Notes: generated by a model not told the origin, from the sequence alone. Shown: positions 1 to 11,432, numbered from the stretch's first letter. The stretch: DNA of 64,000 nucleotides from Collinsella aerofaciens (GCF_015546965.1 NZ_JADMUF010000004.1:1-64000); one strand, 5' to 3'. Program-made: numbers and translations.

Positions 1-30
1 GCGGTGTCCCCTCCCTTTCAAGAAAGAGAA

Positions 31-52
31 GAGGCGGGGCATGCCCCGCCTC
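31..52. terminator. GC-rich perfect hairpin
   Basis: Arms 31-40 and 43-52 (GAGGCGGGGC / GCCCCGCCTC) pair perfectly around an AT loop. Read leftward it is followed by a pyrimidine-rich tract, so it could stop leftward transcription, but no leftward gene ends beside it. It resembles the hairpin at 33261-33282. Confidence 0.5.
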
Positions 53-331
53 TTACACCACATCTCTGCGCGCTACCGTTCCACTCGTCCGCAGACGACG
101 TTATTTCTCCTCATATGTTCAATAAAAGTAGCTCCTAATGGGAACAAATCTCATCAGGAGCTGCTATTAATAGCAAAATAAATGCAACAATAATGGCAAC
201 AGTACTCATATTTGCCCTTTTTTGACCACGACCCTCCAGAATAGTCGCTGAGAACGACACTAAATGACAAAATCCGACACTTGGACGTTCTTATATGAGT
301 AGCCATTGAAGGACACCTAACGACTACTCCC

Positions 332-356
332 ATTCGCGACACACTGTGTCGCGAAT
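332..356. repeat. 25-bp perfect palindrome
   Basis: Twelve-base arms ATTCGCGACACA and TGTGTCGCGAAT flank a single C at 344. There is no adjacent T-run, so it looks more like a protein-binding site or repeat end than a terminator. Confidence 0.6.
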
Positions 357-557
357 TAAGCTGGTCCCATTACCGAAGACCAGTGAGAGTTCCTGCCCAG
401 AATCTCGATAACTTAATAAAGCGCTCCCCTCCGGAAGTTCAATGAGCATCCAAATTCCAAGCTGAAAAGCAAAGGAGTAGCGAAGCCGTCAATGCTCATT
501 TCCTATCGAACAGGCGGGTCAAAACAAGCTAATTAGCCCGATAAACTGCTTGTATTT

Positions 558-579
558 TTGTCTACAAAATTGTATACAA
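558..579. promoter_or_regulatory. Tandem palindromic operator-like site
   Basis: TTGTCTACAA (558-567) and TTGTATACAA (570-579) are two near-identical 10-mers spaced 12 bp apart. The second is a perfect palindrome. They lie 54 bp before the start of the ribbon-helix-helix gene at 633, a layout common for sites bound cooperatively by such autorepressors. The link is inferred from position. Confidence 0.45.
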
Positions 580-632
580 AAAGAGAATCCGAGAACCGGC
601 GCTCGACATTATGTCGATCGATAGGAGGCGCT

Positions 633-899
633 ATGGACGCTAAGCAGCTCGAAAAGATGATGGGGTTTGCTCCCGGAGAGTTGGAGAAAGCCGCGGAGGC
701 ATACGAAAAAGATGAGTGGCCGAAGGGCCGCACCATCAAGCTGGGAAGGCCGTCGATCTCCGATGAGCCAAGCGTTGTTTTATCGGCACGTGTGGGTGAA
801 TCGGTTCTTGAAGCGTTTGACGAGAAGGCAAAGCGCCATGGGCAAACACGCACAGAGCGACTCAGGGAGCTCATCACGCTCGATGCAATGATTGCCTAG
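633..899 (+). CDS. Small ribbon-helix-helix (CopG/Arc-like) regulator or antitoxin
   Basis: The product is 88 aa. The ATG at 633 is chosen because AGGAGG sits 4 bases upstream; an upstream in-frame TTG at 558 has no ribosome site and lies inside the tandem repeat. The C-terminal half (SVVLSARVGESVLEAFDEKA, then RTERLRELI) has the strand-helix-helix pattern of CopG-like DNA-binding antitoxins. The N-terminal half is charged and acidic, as in antitoxins that wrap a partner toxin. No toxin gene follows: a long hairpin and a repeat separate it from the next gene, which is convergent. It could be an orphan antitoxin or a stand-alone autorepressor using the 558-579 site. The family call rests on pattern only. 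Confidence 0.6.
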   Translation: MDAKQLEKMMGFAPGELEKAAEAYEKDEWPKGRTIKLGRPSISDEPSVVLSARVGESVLEAFDEKAKRHGQTRTERLRELITLDAMIA

Positions 900-918
900 T
901 CCCCCGCCGACCCAAACA

Positions 919-973
919 TGTACGTCAGCATCCAAAGTCGACATTTTTCGACATCTTTGGATGCTGACGTACA
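919..973. terminator. Long perfect stem-loop after the RHH gene
   Basis: Arms 919-937 and 955-973 are 19-bp perfect complements (TGTACGTCAGCATCCAAAG on the left). The loop repeats TCGACAT twice, and GCTTTTTG follows the right arm. It can terminate the rightward gene at 633-899. Its length and the repeated loop also suit a repeat element. Confidence 0.6.
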
Positions 974-991
974 GCTTTTTGTGGCTAGTCA

Positions 992-1035
992 TTGGGGACG
1001 TTCTTAAATGACTAGTCGTTAAAGAACGTCCCCAA
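992..1035. repeat. Palindromic intergenic repeat, GGACGTTCTT family
   Basis: Arms 992-1005 (TTGGGGACGTTCTT) and 1022-1035 are perfect complements around a loop containing ACTAGT. Outer GGCTAGT / ACTAGCC segments extend it to 983-1048, overlapping the stop of the leftward dus gene. A degenerate copy lies at about 282-330. Confidence 0.6.
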
Positions 1036-1042
1036 CGACCAA

Positions 1043-1996
1043 CTAGCCGTGGAAGCGAGCTATGAGTGCAAGTGGCTGCTCGCGAAAGACGCGATCGACG
1101 GCGGCGCGGTATTCGTCGACCTTTTTAGTCTTGCGTACGAGCTTGTGGACGGTAGCGGGGTCGGCGAAAGCGCACTTGGCGTAGAACCACCACTCCTTCA
1201 TGCGAAAGACCGCGTTGCCGCCAATCTCTTCTGCATAGGCCGCAAACAGCGTGTCGTGGAAGCGCTGCAGCTCAGCAGCCGTTGCAGCAGGGCCGCCCTT
1301 GACCATGCGAGCCAGCGCGGGGTTCGCAAGCAAGCCACGCCCCAGCATCACATGGCGTGTACCGGGATAGGCCTCCACCAGCGCGTCCACGTCCTCAAGA
1401 TCAAAGATGTCGCCGTTGTATGCCACCGGGAACGGCGCGCGCTCCAGCGTCTCGCCGTAAAACGCTTTGCGCGGCGAGCCCGTGTAACGATCCTTTTGCA
1501 CGCGCGGATGCACGATTAGCTCGGCCAGCGGCATGCGGCAGTAAAGGTCGAGCACGCGCTCGTATTCGCCGTCGTCCTCGAGCCCCAACCTAGTCTTGAC
1601 CGACACCGGCAGCGGAGAGCGTTCGCACACGTCGCTTAGAAACACCTCGAGCTCATCGAGATTGCGCAGGAAACCCGAGCCCTTGCCCTTAGCGACAACC
1701 GTTCCCGAAGGGCAACCCAGGTTGAGATTGACCTCCCGATAGCCCATGTCGGCGAGCACCTGCGCCGCCCACACAAACTCGTCCGCGTTCTTAGACATCA
1801 GCTGAGGCACTACGTTGAGCCCCTGGTTATTGGCAGGATCGATCTCCTTAAACGCCTTGCCGCCAAAGCGGTTTCCCACCCGCGGCGGCGGCAAAAACGG
1901 CGTGTAATAGCAATCGAGCGCACCGAAGCACTCCGCATGCACGCGACGGAACACATGCCCGGTAATCCCCTCCATAGGGGCAAGCGAAAGAATCAT
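1043..1996 (-). CDS. dus: tRNA-dihydrouridine synthase
   Basis: This 317-aa FMN enzyme reduces uridines in tRNA D-loops using NADPH. The sequence starts with the TIM-barrel strand LSLAPMEGITGHVFRR and has the family signature NLGCPSGTVVAKGKGSGFL, with the catalytic cysteine at residue 95. It also has SVKTRLG and a late VMLGRGLLANP segment that binds FMN phosphate. HPRVQKDRYTG stands where many Dus proteins have HGRT. Length is normal for the family. It appears to be a single-gene unit read leftward, ending inside the palindromic repeat at 983-1048. The Dus subfamily (DusA, B or C) cannot be fixed by eye. Confidence 0.9.
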   Translation of the reverse strand: MILSLAPMEGITGHVFRRVHAECFGALDCYYTPFLPPPRVGNRFGGKAFKEIDPANNQGLNVVPQLMSKNADEFVWAAQVLADMGYREVNLNLGCPSGTVVAKGKGSGFLRNLDELEVFLSDVCERSPLPVSVKTRLGLEDDGEYERVLDLYCRMPLAELIVHPRVQKDRYTGSPRKAFYGETLERAPFPVAYNGDIFDLEDVDALVEAYPGTRHVMLGRGLLANPALARMVKGGPAATAAELQRFHDTLFAAYAEEIGGNAVFRMKEWWFYAKCAFADPATVHKLVRKTKKVDEYRAAVDRVFREQPLALIARFHG

Positions 1997-2019
1997 CTAC
2001 TCTTCTCTCATATCAACGG

Positions 2020-2050
2020 ATGTGACAAAGGAACCGCCCCCTTGTTACAT
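2020..2050. repeat. Degenerate TGTGACAAAGG hairpin
   Basis: ATGTGACAAAGG (2020-2031) pairs imperfectly with CCTTGTTACAT (to 2050). It is an eroded copy of the perfect hairpin at 3870-3902 and shares the same core. It sits just upstream of the dus start, outside any gene. Confidence 0.5.
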
Positions 2051-2135
2051 GCATTATGCCTTGTGCTCCAGATGATTCACAAGGCAGAGGCAGCAGCTTG
2101 ACGATAATCACCCTTCCATCCGGCGCCTCATGCAA

Positions 2136-2317
2136 CGAAGGTGAATGGTTTTCCGCGAAGTGAACGAGTGAAATCGGACCCTCGATGCATCGACACTTTT
2201 GGAAGGCCAATTCCTGCGGTTTTATCACTCAAATCCTGCGGTTTTAGCGTCGAAAAATGTGGGTGCTTCAGGGGTCCAAATTAGGTCGTTCACTTCGCGG
2301 GAAACCATTCACCTTCG
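2136..2317. repeat. ~180-bp palindromic repeat element, copy 1
   Basis: Outer arms 2136-2167 and 2286-2317 match as reverse complements at 31 of 32 positions. The interior holds a second, weaker pairing (CGGACCCTCGATGCATCGACA against the segment around 2258-2277) and a central direct repeat TCCTGCGGTTTTA at 2212-2224 and 2234-2246. No coding signal is seen. Copy 2 (3675-3850) has the same plan in opposite orientation. Confidence 0.8.
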
Positions 2318-2494
2318 ATTTGCTGTTTGTGGGCATCGGCAGCGGCTTCATGCTCCAAAAGACGACGTTCGCGATCAAACGATCACCAACAGCACGCTGT
2401 TGACCGCTATGCATGAACAACAGACATCCTCCACTCATCTATACTCAAGAGCGTGTGCACATCGCCCCCGAAAAACGATAAGAGTCGAGGCCCC

Positions 2495-3628
2495 ATGCAG
2501 CAGCTCACCGAGCAAGAAAAGAAACGTATCCAGCGGTACTGCACATACCCCAAAATCGCAGCGACCGCACTCGTCATGTCGTTCGTAGCATGCCTGTTGA
2601 TGTTGCCACTCCAAATGATCAACGATATCGCGTTTCACCAAAAAGAATTCCAACCCGCGGGCATATATACCGCCATCGCACTCACCGTTATCGAACTCGC
2701 CATCTTTTGCTATTGCGCTCTTGCGCCGCGCTTTGGAATGCAGGGCAAACAGTGGAAGGAGCTGCAGAGCAGGCTCGCGGTAGCCCAAACCAACAAGGAC
2801 CGTTCCGCGGAGGTCGCCGGCGTGCTTGCCACGCAAGCTGCCGGCCGCCTGCTCAAGAACAGCGATAACGATCTCGCGCGCAACCTGGGCGGTGCCGCCG
2901 AGGTTGCCAGCGCCGTAGGGGCAGTCGCCACGGCGGCAGACGTGCTGGCCGAGACCTCGAGCAATGCCGAGGCCATGGCAAACGCATACGGCGTGACGAT
3001 TCCAAACGTCAAGAAGCAGATCATAGCTCTCGCAGTGTTGCCCGCCATTGTGCTGCTTGGCGTCTACATCCCGCAGTTTGTCCAGGGAAATAACGAGCTT
3101 CAGACAAGAAAGGCTGCAGCCGCCGAGCAGCTCGCCATCGCGCAAGATGCCTTGGAGCCCGTGTGCGAACGCGTCGCGGCAGACGACCCATACGAGTCGT
3201 ATCACGACTACGGCTATCGCATTATCGGCTATCTGCGCGATAATGACCTCGGCGCTCAAGCAGCCTATGTCTACCTTTCTTTCGATGCAGATGGCATGCT
3301 CACGGACGTCGCTTACACCAATCAGATCGACCCCGAGGCAAGCCTTGAAGACAACCTCGCCCGCACCGAGCAGGATATCGCGACGCTCTGCGCCCCGCTC
3401 AACGGGTTGGACATTTCCGTTGCCACGCCTGACCTCCTCGCGCCATGTAGCCTGTCGGATGAGTTTAAGCAGGCATTTTTGGCCGGATCCTTATACGAGG
3501 AGATCAGCATCAAGACGGAGGACGAATCCATCAAGTCGTACTACGCCTTTGACACCGAGCCCAAGGAAGAGTTCGACGAATACACCCATCCGGAAATTAG
3601 GCTCATGCTCTCTACAAAGAAGAGCTAG
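2495..3628 (+). CDS. Membrane protein of unknown function with three hydrophobic segments
   Basis: The product is 377 aa. The ATG at 2495 is preferred over a GTG at 2453 because GAGG lies just upstream and the protein then starts MQQLTEQEKKRIQRY. Three hydrophobic stretches stand out: near residues 22-44 (ALVMSFVACLLMLPL), 54-76 (AIALTVIELAIFCYCAL) and 183-205 (LAVLPAIVLLGVYIPQF). Between the second and third is an alanine-rich helical region, and after the third a mostly polar domain of about 175 residues with acidic patches. I recognise no family. The gene stands alone and is bracketed by the two inverted copies of the palindromic repeat, so it may travel or be insulated with them. Confidence 0.75.
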   Translation: MQQLTEQEKKRIQRYCTYPKIAATALVMSFVACLLMLPLQMINDIAFHQKEFQPAGIYTAIALTVIELAIFCYCALAPRFGMQGKQWKELQSRLAVAQTNKDRSAEVAGVLATQAAGRLLKNSDNDLARNLGGAAEVASAVGAVATAADVLAETSSNAEAMANAYGVTIPNVKKQIIALAVLPAIVLLGVYIPQFVQGNNELQTRKAAAAEQLAIAQDALEPVCERVAADDPYESYHDYGYRIIGYLRDNDLGAQAAYVYLSFDADGMLTDVAYTNQIDPEASLEDNLARTEQDIATLCAPLNGLDISVATPDLLAPCSLSDEFKQAFLAGSLYEEISIKTEDESIKSYYAFDTEPKEEFDEYTHPEIRLMLSTKKS

Positions 3629-3674
3629 AAGCTTGCGTTCTGATTTCCGCTCGCAAACGCCGTCTATATCTCGA

Positions 3675-3850
3675 GGTCTAATACTTTCCCCAGAAGTGAA
3701 TGGCTGTATTTGGACCCCCGAAGCATCGACATTTTCTGACGCCAAAACCGCAGGATTCAACGATCAAAACCGCAGGAAATTGCATCACAAAAGTGCCGAT
3801 GCTTCGGGGGTCTATTTTGACTCGTTCACTTCTCGGAAAAGTATTAGACC
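3675..3850. repeat. ~180-bp palindromic repeat element, copy 2
   Basis: Outer arms 3675-3700 and 3825-3850 pair at 24 of 26 positions. Inner arms 3712-3731 and 3794-3813 also pair almost perfectly. The centre carries AAAACCGCAGGA twice (3744-3755, 3766-3777), the reverse complement of the repeat in copy 1 and with the same 22-bp period. Confidence 0.8.
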
Positions 3851-3869
3851 CCGATTCCACAAGGCTCTC

Positions 3870-3900
3870 AATGTGACAAAGGGGCTGTCCCTTTGTCACA

Positions 3901-3902
<2 letters not shown>
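3870..3902. terminator. Perfect TGTGACAAAGGG hairpin overlapping an ABC gene stop
   Basis: Arms 3870-3883 (AATGTGACAAAGGG) and 3889-3902 are perfect complements around GCTGT. The hairpin overlaps the stop codon (3901-3903) of the leftward ABC transporter gene and can act as its terminator. Related hairpins lie at 2020-2050 and, with a changed outer arm, 61241-61273. Confidence 0.6.
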
Positions 3903-7155
<3,253 letters not shown>

Positions 7156-7307
7156 GGACGGCAACCTCTCCTGCGCAGGCACCCTGCCCGCTCTCCTCCG
7201 CCGTTCGTATTCGACGCGTTTGTCCTACTCTATCCCCATTTTTTGCCGGCGCCAGTGAGGAATGTAACGAACCGCGCCAAAAAACGAACGGGATGACGCC
7301 TAAAAGA

Positions 7308-7329
7308 AGAGGTCCCGAGCGGGACCTCT
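7308..7329 (-). terminator. Intrinsic terminator of the redox operon
   Basis: AGAGGTCCC (7308-7316) and GGGACCTCT (7321-7329) pair around GAGC. Read leftward the stem is followed by TCTTTTAG, a U-rich tail, ending transcription from the lipoprotein gene that stops at 7409. Confidence 0.8.
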
Positions 7330-7408
7330 GTATGGTGGAGATTATCTTGAAAGGCAGCGGACTACTCCGCACAGCGGCGCACGATCCTCGCCATGCTTTA
7401 CGCGTTTT

Positions 7409-8380
7409 CTACTGCTCGCTATTCGCAATCGCCTGGTCGATAAGCTTGTCGAGTGCTGCGCGCTGCTCGGCGGAGCTGATGGCTCCCACGATTGGATCCC
7501 CTACGATGTTGCCATTCTGATCGATGACATACGTTGTCGGGAACGAGAACAAATTTGACGTAAACTTACCGGCCTCGCTATCCGACTTGAACCAGATGTT
7601 CTTGTATGTCACGCCCTTCTTGCTCAGCACGTCCTTGGCATCTGCAATCTCGCCCTTGTTGCCATCGAGCGTAAAGGAATTGACGCCCACGACCTGGCCG
7701 CCCTTCTCGGCAAGCCCCTGATTCAGCTTCTCAAGATCGCCCAGCTCGCCCACGCACGGCTTGCAAGTGGTGAACCAGAAGTTCATGACGGTGACTTTGT
7801 TCTTAGAGAACAGCTCGTCGCTGCTCACGTCGTTGCCATCCAGGTCTTTGCCCGTAAAGCTGGGGAACTTCGTCGCCTCGCTCGAAGCATTGGCACCAGC
7901 TGTCATGCCAGCGGCCGAAGCGTCGACGCTCTCGCCTGCGCTCGGCGTGCTTCCACAGCCGGGGAACTCCTTCTCCAAGCTCTCGAGCTTGTCCTCGATC
8001 TCCTTGATCTGCTGTGCACCGGTCTTGAGCGTCTTGAGCTCATCTGCTGTAAACTCATCCTTGGCACCGTCGATGGTCTTGAGTAGGAAGTCGCCGTAAT
8101 TGCTGCCGTCCTCAATCATTGTCGACTCTTTATTTGCTGCGTTGAATACCTTTTCCCACAGCGCATTATCGCTCGAAAGGATATCGTTCTCCTTCTGCAT
8201 GAGCTTCGCATACAGCTCGGCGGCCTCGTCGGCGTTGGCTGGATCTTGCGCAATGAGCTCCGCGATCTTAGGATCGGAGCCCGTAGATTCGCTCGCGTTG
8301 CCACCGGGCGCCGAACACGCCACAAGACACAAGGCCAATACCGGCACCATAAACAGGGCCGCAATCTTAGAAAGCTTCAT
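7409..8380 (-). CDS. TlpA/ResA-like thioredoxin-fold lipoprotein
   Basis: The product is 323 aa. The second of two close ATGs (8380) is chosen because GGAGG sits 7 bases before it. A lipoprotein signal ends in LCLVAC with the lipidated cysteine at residue 22. Residues about 35-145 form a charged helical domain, followed by a serine/alanine linker. From about 170 a redoxin domain has the active site CKPC at 206-209 (FWFTTCKPC), a late FPTTYVID with the cis-proline loop, and GNIVGDP. It should work outside the membrane as a thiol-disulfide reductase. It is the last gene of a leftward operon with the membrane polyferredoxin (30 bp away) and the small CXXC protein, a set that suggests electrons are passed across the membrane to this protein. 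Confidence 0.87.
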   Translation of the reverse strand: MKLSKIAALFMVPVLALCLVACSAPGGNASESTGSDPKIAELIAQDPANADEAAELYAKLMQKENDILSSDNALWEKVFNAANKESTMIEDGSNYGDFLLKTIDGAKDEFTADELKTLKTGAQQIKEIEDKLESLEKEFPGCGSTPSAGESVDASAAGMTAGANASSEATKFPSFTGKDLDGNDVSSDELFSKNKVTVMNFWFTTCKPCVGELGDLEKLNQGLAEKGGQVVGVNSFTLDGNKGEIADAKDVLSKKGVTYKNIWFKSDSEAGKFTSNLFSFPTTYVIDQNGNIVGDPIVGAISSAEQRAALDKLIDQAIANSEQ

Positions 8381-8410
8381 GGTCATTCCTCCGTTTTGTC
8401 GAAGCTTGTT

Positions 8411-9313
8411 TTACTTTTTTTCGGCGGTCAGGGGGAGCTTTTCTGCCGACACATCCAGGCCATAGCGATAGCTGATGGCATCGACGGGACAGGCCCCGAT
8501 GCACTTTCCGCACCGGATACATTCGGCATGATTGGGTGCGCGGACCACATCAACGTCCATCTGACAAACCTTTGAACACTTGCCGCACGAGACGCATTTG
8601 CATGTATCGACCCGAATCCCCAGTAAGGACACCTTATTCATGAGCGCACAGAATGCGCCGAGCGGACAAATCCATTTGCAGAAGGGGCGATAGAACAAAA
8701 CGCTCAGCACTACCACGGCAATGAGAACGACGAGTTTCCAGGTAAAGAGCTGCCCCAGCGCAGATCGAATGCCGGCGTTGGCAATGGCCAGCGGAATGGC
8801 ACCCTCGAGCACGCCCTGCGGACAGACGTATTTGCAAAAGAACGGATCGCCCATCCCCACATCGTTGACCACCAGCACAGGCAGCAATACCACAGCAAAC
8901 AGCAGCACAACGTATTTGATATACGTAAGCGCCTTGAGCCTTTTTGTCGAAAGCTTTTTGCCGGGAATCTTGTGAAGCAGCTCCTGTAGCCAGCCAAACG
9001 GGCACAGAAAGCCGCATACAAATCGTCCCAGCAGCACGCCGAGCAGAATGAGCGTACCGGTGACGTAGTAAGAAAAGTTAAACTTGGATGAACCCACCAC
9101 CGATTGGAACGACCCAATGGGGCATGCACCCGATGCCGCGGGGCACGAATAGCAGTTAAGCCCAGGAACGCAGACTGTTTTTCCCGCACCCTGATAGATA
9201 CTGCCTTTGGCAAAGTTTGGCAGGTGAATGTTGGTGACGAGCGTCGCCGCCGCCTGAATGAATCCGCGAAATCGGGCCAAAACATGCGACGCAGTGTTTT
9301 CTCTTTTATCCAA
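8411..9313 (-). CDS. Membrane polyferredoxin (4Fe-4S binding, NapH/CcoG-like)
   Basis: The product is about 300 aa. A TTG at 9313 is the best start: GGAG lies 10 bases upstream, and it gives an N-terminus followed by RFRGFIQAAATLVTNIHLPNF, usual for this family. Several membrane helices follow. Cytoplasmic loops carry cysteine motifs (CGFLCPFGW; CKYVCPQG; CKWICPLGAFC), and the C-terminus has two classic 4Fe-4S clusters (CVSCGKCSKVCQ and CIRCGKCIGACP). It overlaps the upstream CXXC gene by 8 bases, implying coupled translation. The likely role is moving electrons from cytoplasmic ferredoxin or flavin donors to the membrane partner and the TlpA-like lipoprotein. The non-ATG start is inferred. 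Confidence 0.82.
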   Translation of the reverse strand: MDKRENTASHVLARFRGFIQAAATLVTNIHLPNFAKGSIYQGAGKTVCVPGLNCYSCPAASGACPIGSFQSVVGSSKFNFSYYVTGTLILLGVLLGRFVCGFLCPFGWLQELLHKIPGKKLSTKRLKALTYIKYVVLLFAVVLLPVLVVNDVGMGDPFFCKYVCPQGVLEGAIPLAIANAGIRSALGQLFTWKLVVLIAVVVLSVLFYRPFCKWICPLGAFCALMNKVSLLGIRVDTCKCVSCGKCSKVCQMDVDVVRAPNHAECIRCGKCIGACPVDAISYRYGLDVSAEKLPLTAEKK

Positions 9314-9452
9314 TTCCGATACACTCCAAGCACAGCCTAATCGCTTTGGCCAGCACGGCATCCGCCTCGCCACGCATAACGCCAAAGCACACCATGGCAA
9401 TTCCGACGATCAACAAAGCGACCTGTACCACGGGTTTTACCGCTTTGAACAA
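9306..9452 (-). CDS. Small CXXC membrane protein, CD1871A-like
   Basis: The product is 48 aa, from a TTG at 9452 preceded by AGGAG with 8-base spacing. One hydrophobic helix (VVQVALLIVGIAMVCFGVMR) is followed by GEADAVLAKAIRLCLECIGIG, with a CLEC pair at 41-44 and the family-typical ending. This matches the CD1871A family of CXXC proteins known from clostridia, which accompany a 4Fe-4S membrane protein and a thioredoxin-like lipoprotein, exactly the genes that follow here. The next gene's start overlaps this stop by 8 bases. The protein probably forms the transmembrane thiol relay of the system, but that role is inferred. Confidence 0.75.
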   Translation of the reverse strand: MFKAVKPVVQVALLIVGIAMVCFGVMRGEADAVLAKAIRLCLECIGIG

Positions 9453-9542
9453 CCTGACCACTCCTTTCGTTACGCGACCATTGGACCATATCGACCATAA
9501 AATCCGTGTTAAGCGCGATTTGGAATGTGCAAGGAGACTGTT

Positions 9543-10217
9543 ATGCGTATTTTGATCGTCGAAGACGAGCGAGCACTGTGCGACACCATCGCACGCAGCT
9601 TGCGAAACCTGGCATACAGCGTCGACTGCTGTCACGATGGACGGGAGGCGCTCGAGCTGCTGGGCGTCGAAGTCTTTGACCTCGTGGTGCTCGACCTCAA
9701 TCTTCCCCGTATCGACGGCATGACCGTGCTCAGAGAACTTAGGAAAACCGATTGCGAGACCAAGGTACTGATTCTGTCCGCGCGTGGCGAAGTATCCGAT
9801 AAAGTCGACGGGCTCGATGCCGGCGCCAACGATTACCTCACCAAGCCGTTTCATCTGGACGAACTTGCGGCAAGGATCCGCAGCCTTACCCTCAGGCGCT
9901 TCGCACAAAGCGACATAGTATTAACCTGCGGAAAGCTCAGCTTTGACACCAAGGCGCGCATCGCTTCCGTGGACAGCGAGGCTTTATCTCTTACGCGCAA
10001 GGAAACGGGAATCTTGGAATACCTGATGCTTAATCAGGGGCGTCCAGTAAGTCAAGAGGAGCTTATAGAGCACGTTTGGGATAGCACCGTGAACAGCTTT
10101 AGCAACGCAACCCGCGTCCATATCTCGTCACTCCGCAAAAAGCTACGCAGTACTTTGGGATACGACCCGATTCGCAATCGGATTGGAGAGGGCTACGTTA
10201 TGGAGGATGGAGAATGA
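9543..10217 (+). CDS. OmpR-family response regulator
   Basis: The product is 224 aa. The ATG at 9543 has AGGAG 6 bases upstream. The receiver domain starts MRILIVEDE with the acidic pair, has the phospho-acceptor Asp51 in LVVLDLNLP, the switch serine in LILSAR and Lys101 in LTKPF. The C-terminal winged helix runs from about 125 to 222 (LSLTRKETGILEYL through GEGYVME). The stop overlaps the histidine kinase start by 4 bases (ATGA). It is read away from the CXXC/polyferredoxin/TlpA operon with about 90 bp between them, so that operon is a plausible target. Confidence 0.92.
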   Translation: MRILIVEDERALCDTIARSLRNLAYSVDCCHDGREALELLGVEVFDLVVLDLNLPRIDGMTVLRELRKTDCETKVLILSARGEVSDKVDGLDAGANDYLTKPFHLDELAARIRSLTLRRFAQSDIVLTCGKLSFDTKARIASVDSEALSLTRKETGILEYLMLNQGRPVSQEELIEHVWDSTVNSFSNATRVHISSLRKKLRSTLGYDPIRNRIGEGYVMEDGE

Positions 10218-11365
10218 AAGGGCTTTCGCTGCAATGGCGCATAACGATTATGACGGCACTGCTCACGTGTGCGGCATGCGTGCTGACGAACTGCCTGGTC
10301 GGCTATACGGGCATGCGCTACATGGATGCCATCGGCAGTAACATCTCGGCCTTTAACGCTGCCGGTGTGGATTCGCCCCAGGCGTTTGACCCAACAAAAA
10401 CAGCCCTCGATGACGAGGTCACGATCGTTGTAAACGACGCACAGGAATCTTTTGGCGCGACAGCCTGGTGCATCACGGCTGGAATCACACTCCTTGGCGG
10501 CGTGCTGGCATACTTTGTGAGCGGCCGCGCGCTCAAGCCGCTACGGGCTTTTGCCGCCCAGGTTGAGCGTGTGCAGCCTGACAACCTAAGCGAAATCAGA
10601 CTCAGTGAAGATGTGCCCACCGAGCTACAACGATGCAGTGCCTCTTTCAACGACATGATCGCCCGTCTTGGCGAAGGGTTCTCTGCACAGCGTCAGTTTA
10701 CCGGCAACGCCGCACACGAGCTGCGCACCCCGCTCGCCCTTATGCAAGCACAGATTGAACTATTCATTTCCGAGCGCTCCGGTTTGCAACCCGAAACGGC
10801 CGAGCTGCTCGGCCTGCTACAAGAACAAACTGAGCGAATGTCGCGGATGACCAAGGTGTTGCTCGAGATGAGTGAGCTCCGCAGCGTTCCTTGCGAGGAC
10901 GATGTGGAACTTGGTCCCTTGTCCGAAGAGGTCCTCACCGACCTTGCGCCACTTGCCGAGAACAAGGGCATAGCCCTCAATTGTGCTGGAGACGCTTTAG
11001 TAATCGGGAACGATGCGCTCCTCTATCGGCTGGTGTTTAACTTGACCGAAAACGCCATCCGTTACAGCCGCCCCGGCTCGACTGTCAACGTCTCCATTAG
11101 CGACAGCGACAACCACGTGCTCCTGCGAGTCAAAGATGAGGGCCCGGGAATACCCAAGCAGTACCGAGAGAGCATCTTCCAGCCGTTCTTTCGCCTGGAT
11201 AAATCCCGCAGCAGGACATACGGCGGCGCAGGACTCGGGCTAGCGCTTGTCTGGGAGATTGCAGCGCTTCACGGTGGCACGGTTGAGGTCGAAACAAGTT
11301 CCGAGAACGGAACCACCATGCTCGTAAGCCTTCCAAAACGATCCGCAGCGTTAACCGAACAGTAA
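10214..11365 (+). CDS. Membrane sensor histidine kinase
   Basis: The product is 383 aa. Membrane helix 1 is near residues 10-31 and helix 2 near 82-104, leaving a short outer loop of about 50 residues as the sensor. HAMP covers about 104-157. The dimerisation box has His168 in NAAHELRTPL. The ATPase domain shows the N-box NLTENAIRYS, G1 DEGPGIP and G2 GGAGLGLALV. It pairs with the overlapping upstream response regulator. The signal is unknown; the adjacent redox operon suggests envelope redox state, which is inference. Confidence 0.92.
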   Translation: MKGLSLQWRITIMTALLTCAACVLTNCLVGYTGMRYMDAIGSNISAFNAAGVDSPQAFDPTKTALDDEVTIVVNDAQESFGATAWCITAGITLLGGVLAYFVSGRALKPLRAFAAQVERVQPDNLSEIRLSEDVPTELQRCSASFNDMIARLGEGFSAQRQFTGNAAHELRTPLALMQAQIELFISERSGLQPETAELLGLLQEQTERMSRMTKVLLEMSELRSVPCEDDVELGPLSEEVLTDLAPLAENKGIALNCAGDALVIGNDALLYRLVFNLTENAIRYSRPGSTVNVSISDSDNHVLLRVKDEGPGIPKQYRESIFQPFFRLDKSRSRTYGGAGLGLALVWEIAALHGGTVEVETSSENGTTMLVSLPKRSAALTEQ

Positions 11366-11432
11366 AACGAAAGGGGTCCCGAGCAACAGGAGTACAATTG
11401 CTGCATTGTTGCCACCTGATGGGAGATGGAAG

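Larger units (their letters stand above)
60..632. other. Non-coding stretch with repeat debris
   Basis: No convincing gene is visible. It holds an imperfect hairpin at 128-165 (GTAGCTCCT / AGGAGCTGC), a degenerate copy of the GGACGTTCTT repeat at about 282-330 (compare 992-1035), a 25-bp perfect palindrome at 332-356 and the tandem operator-like repeat at 558-579. Confidence 0.5.
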
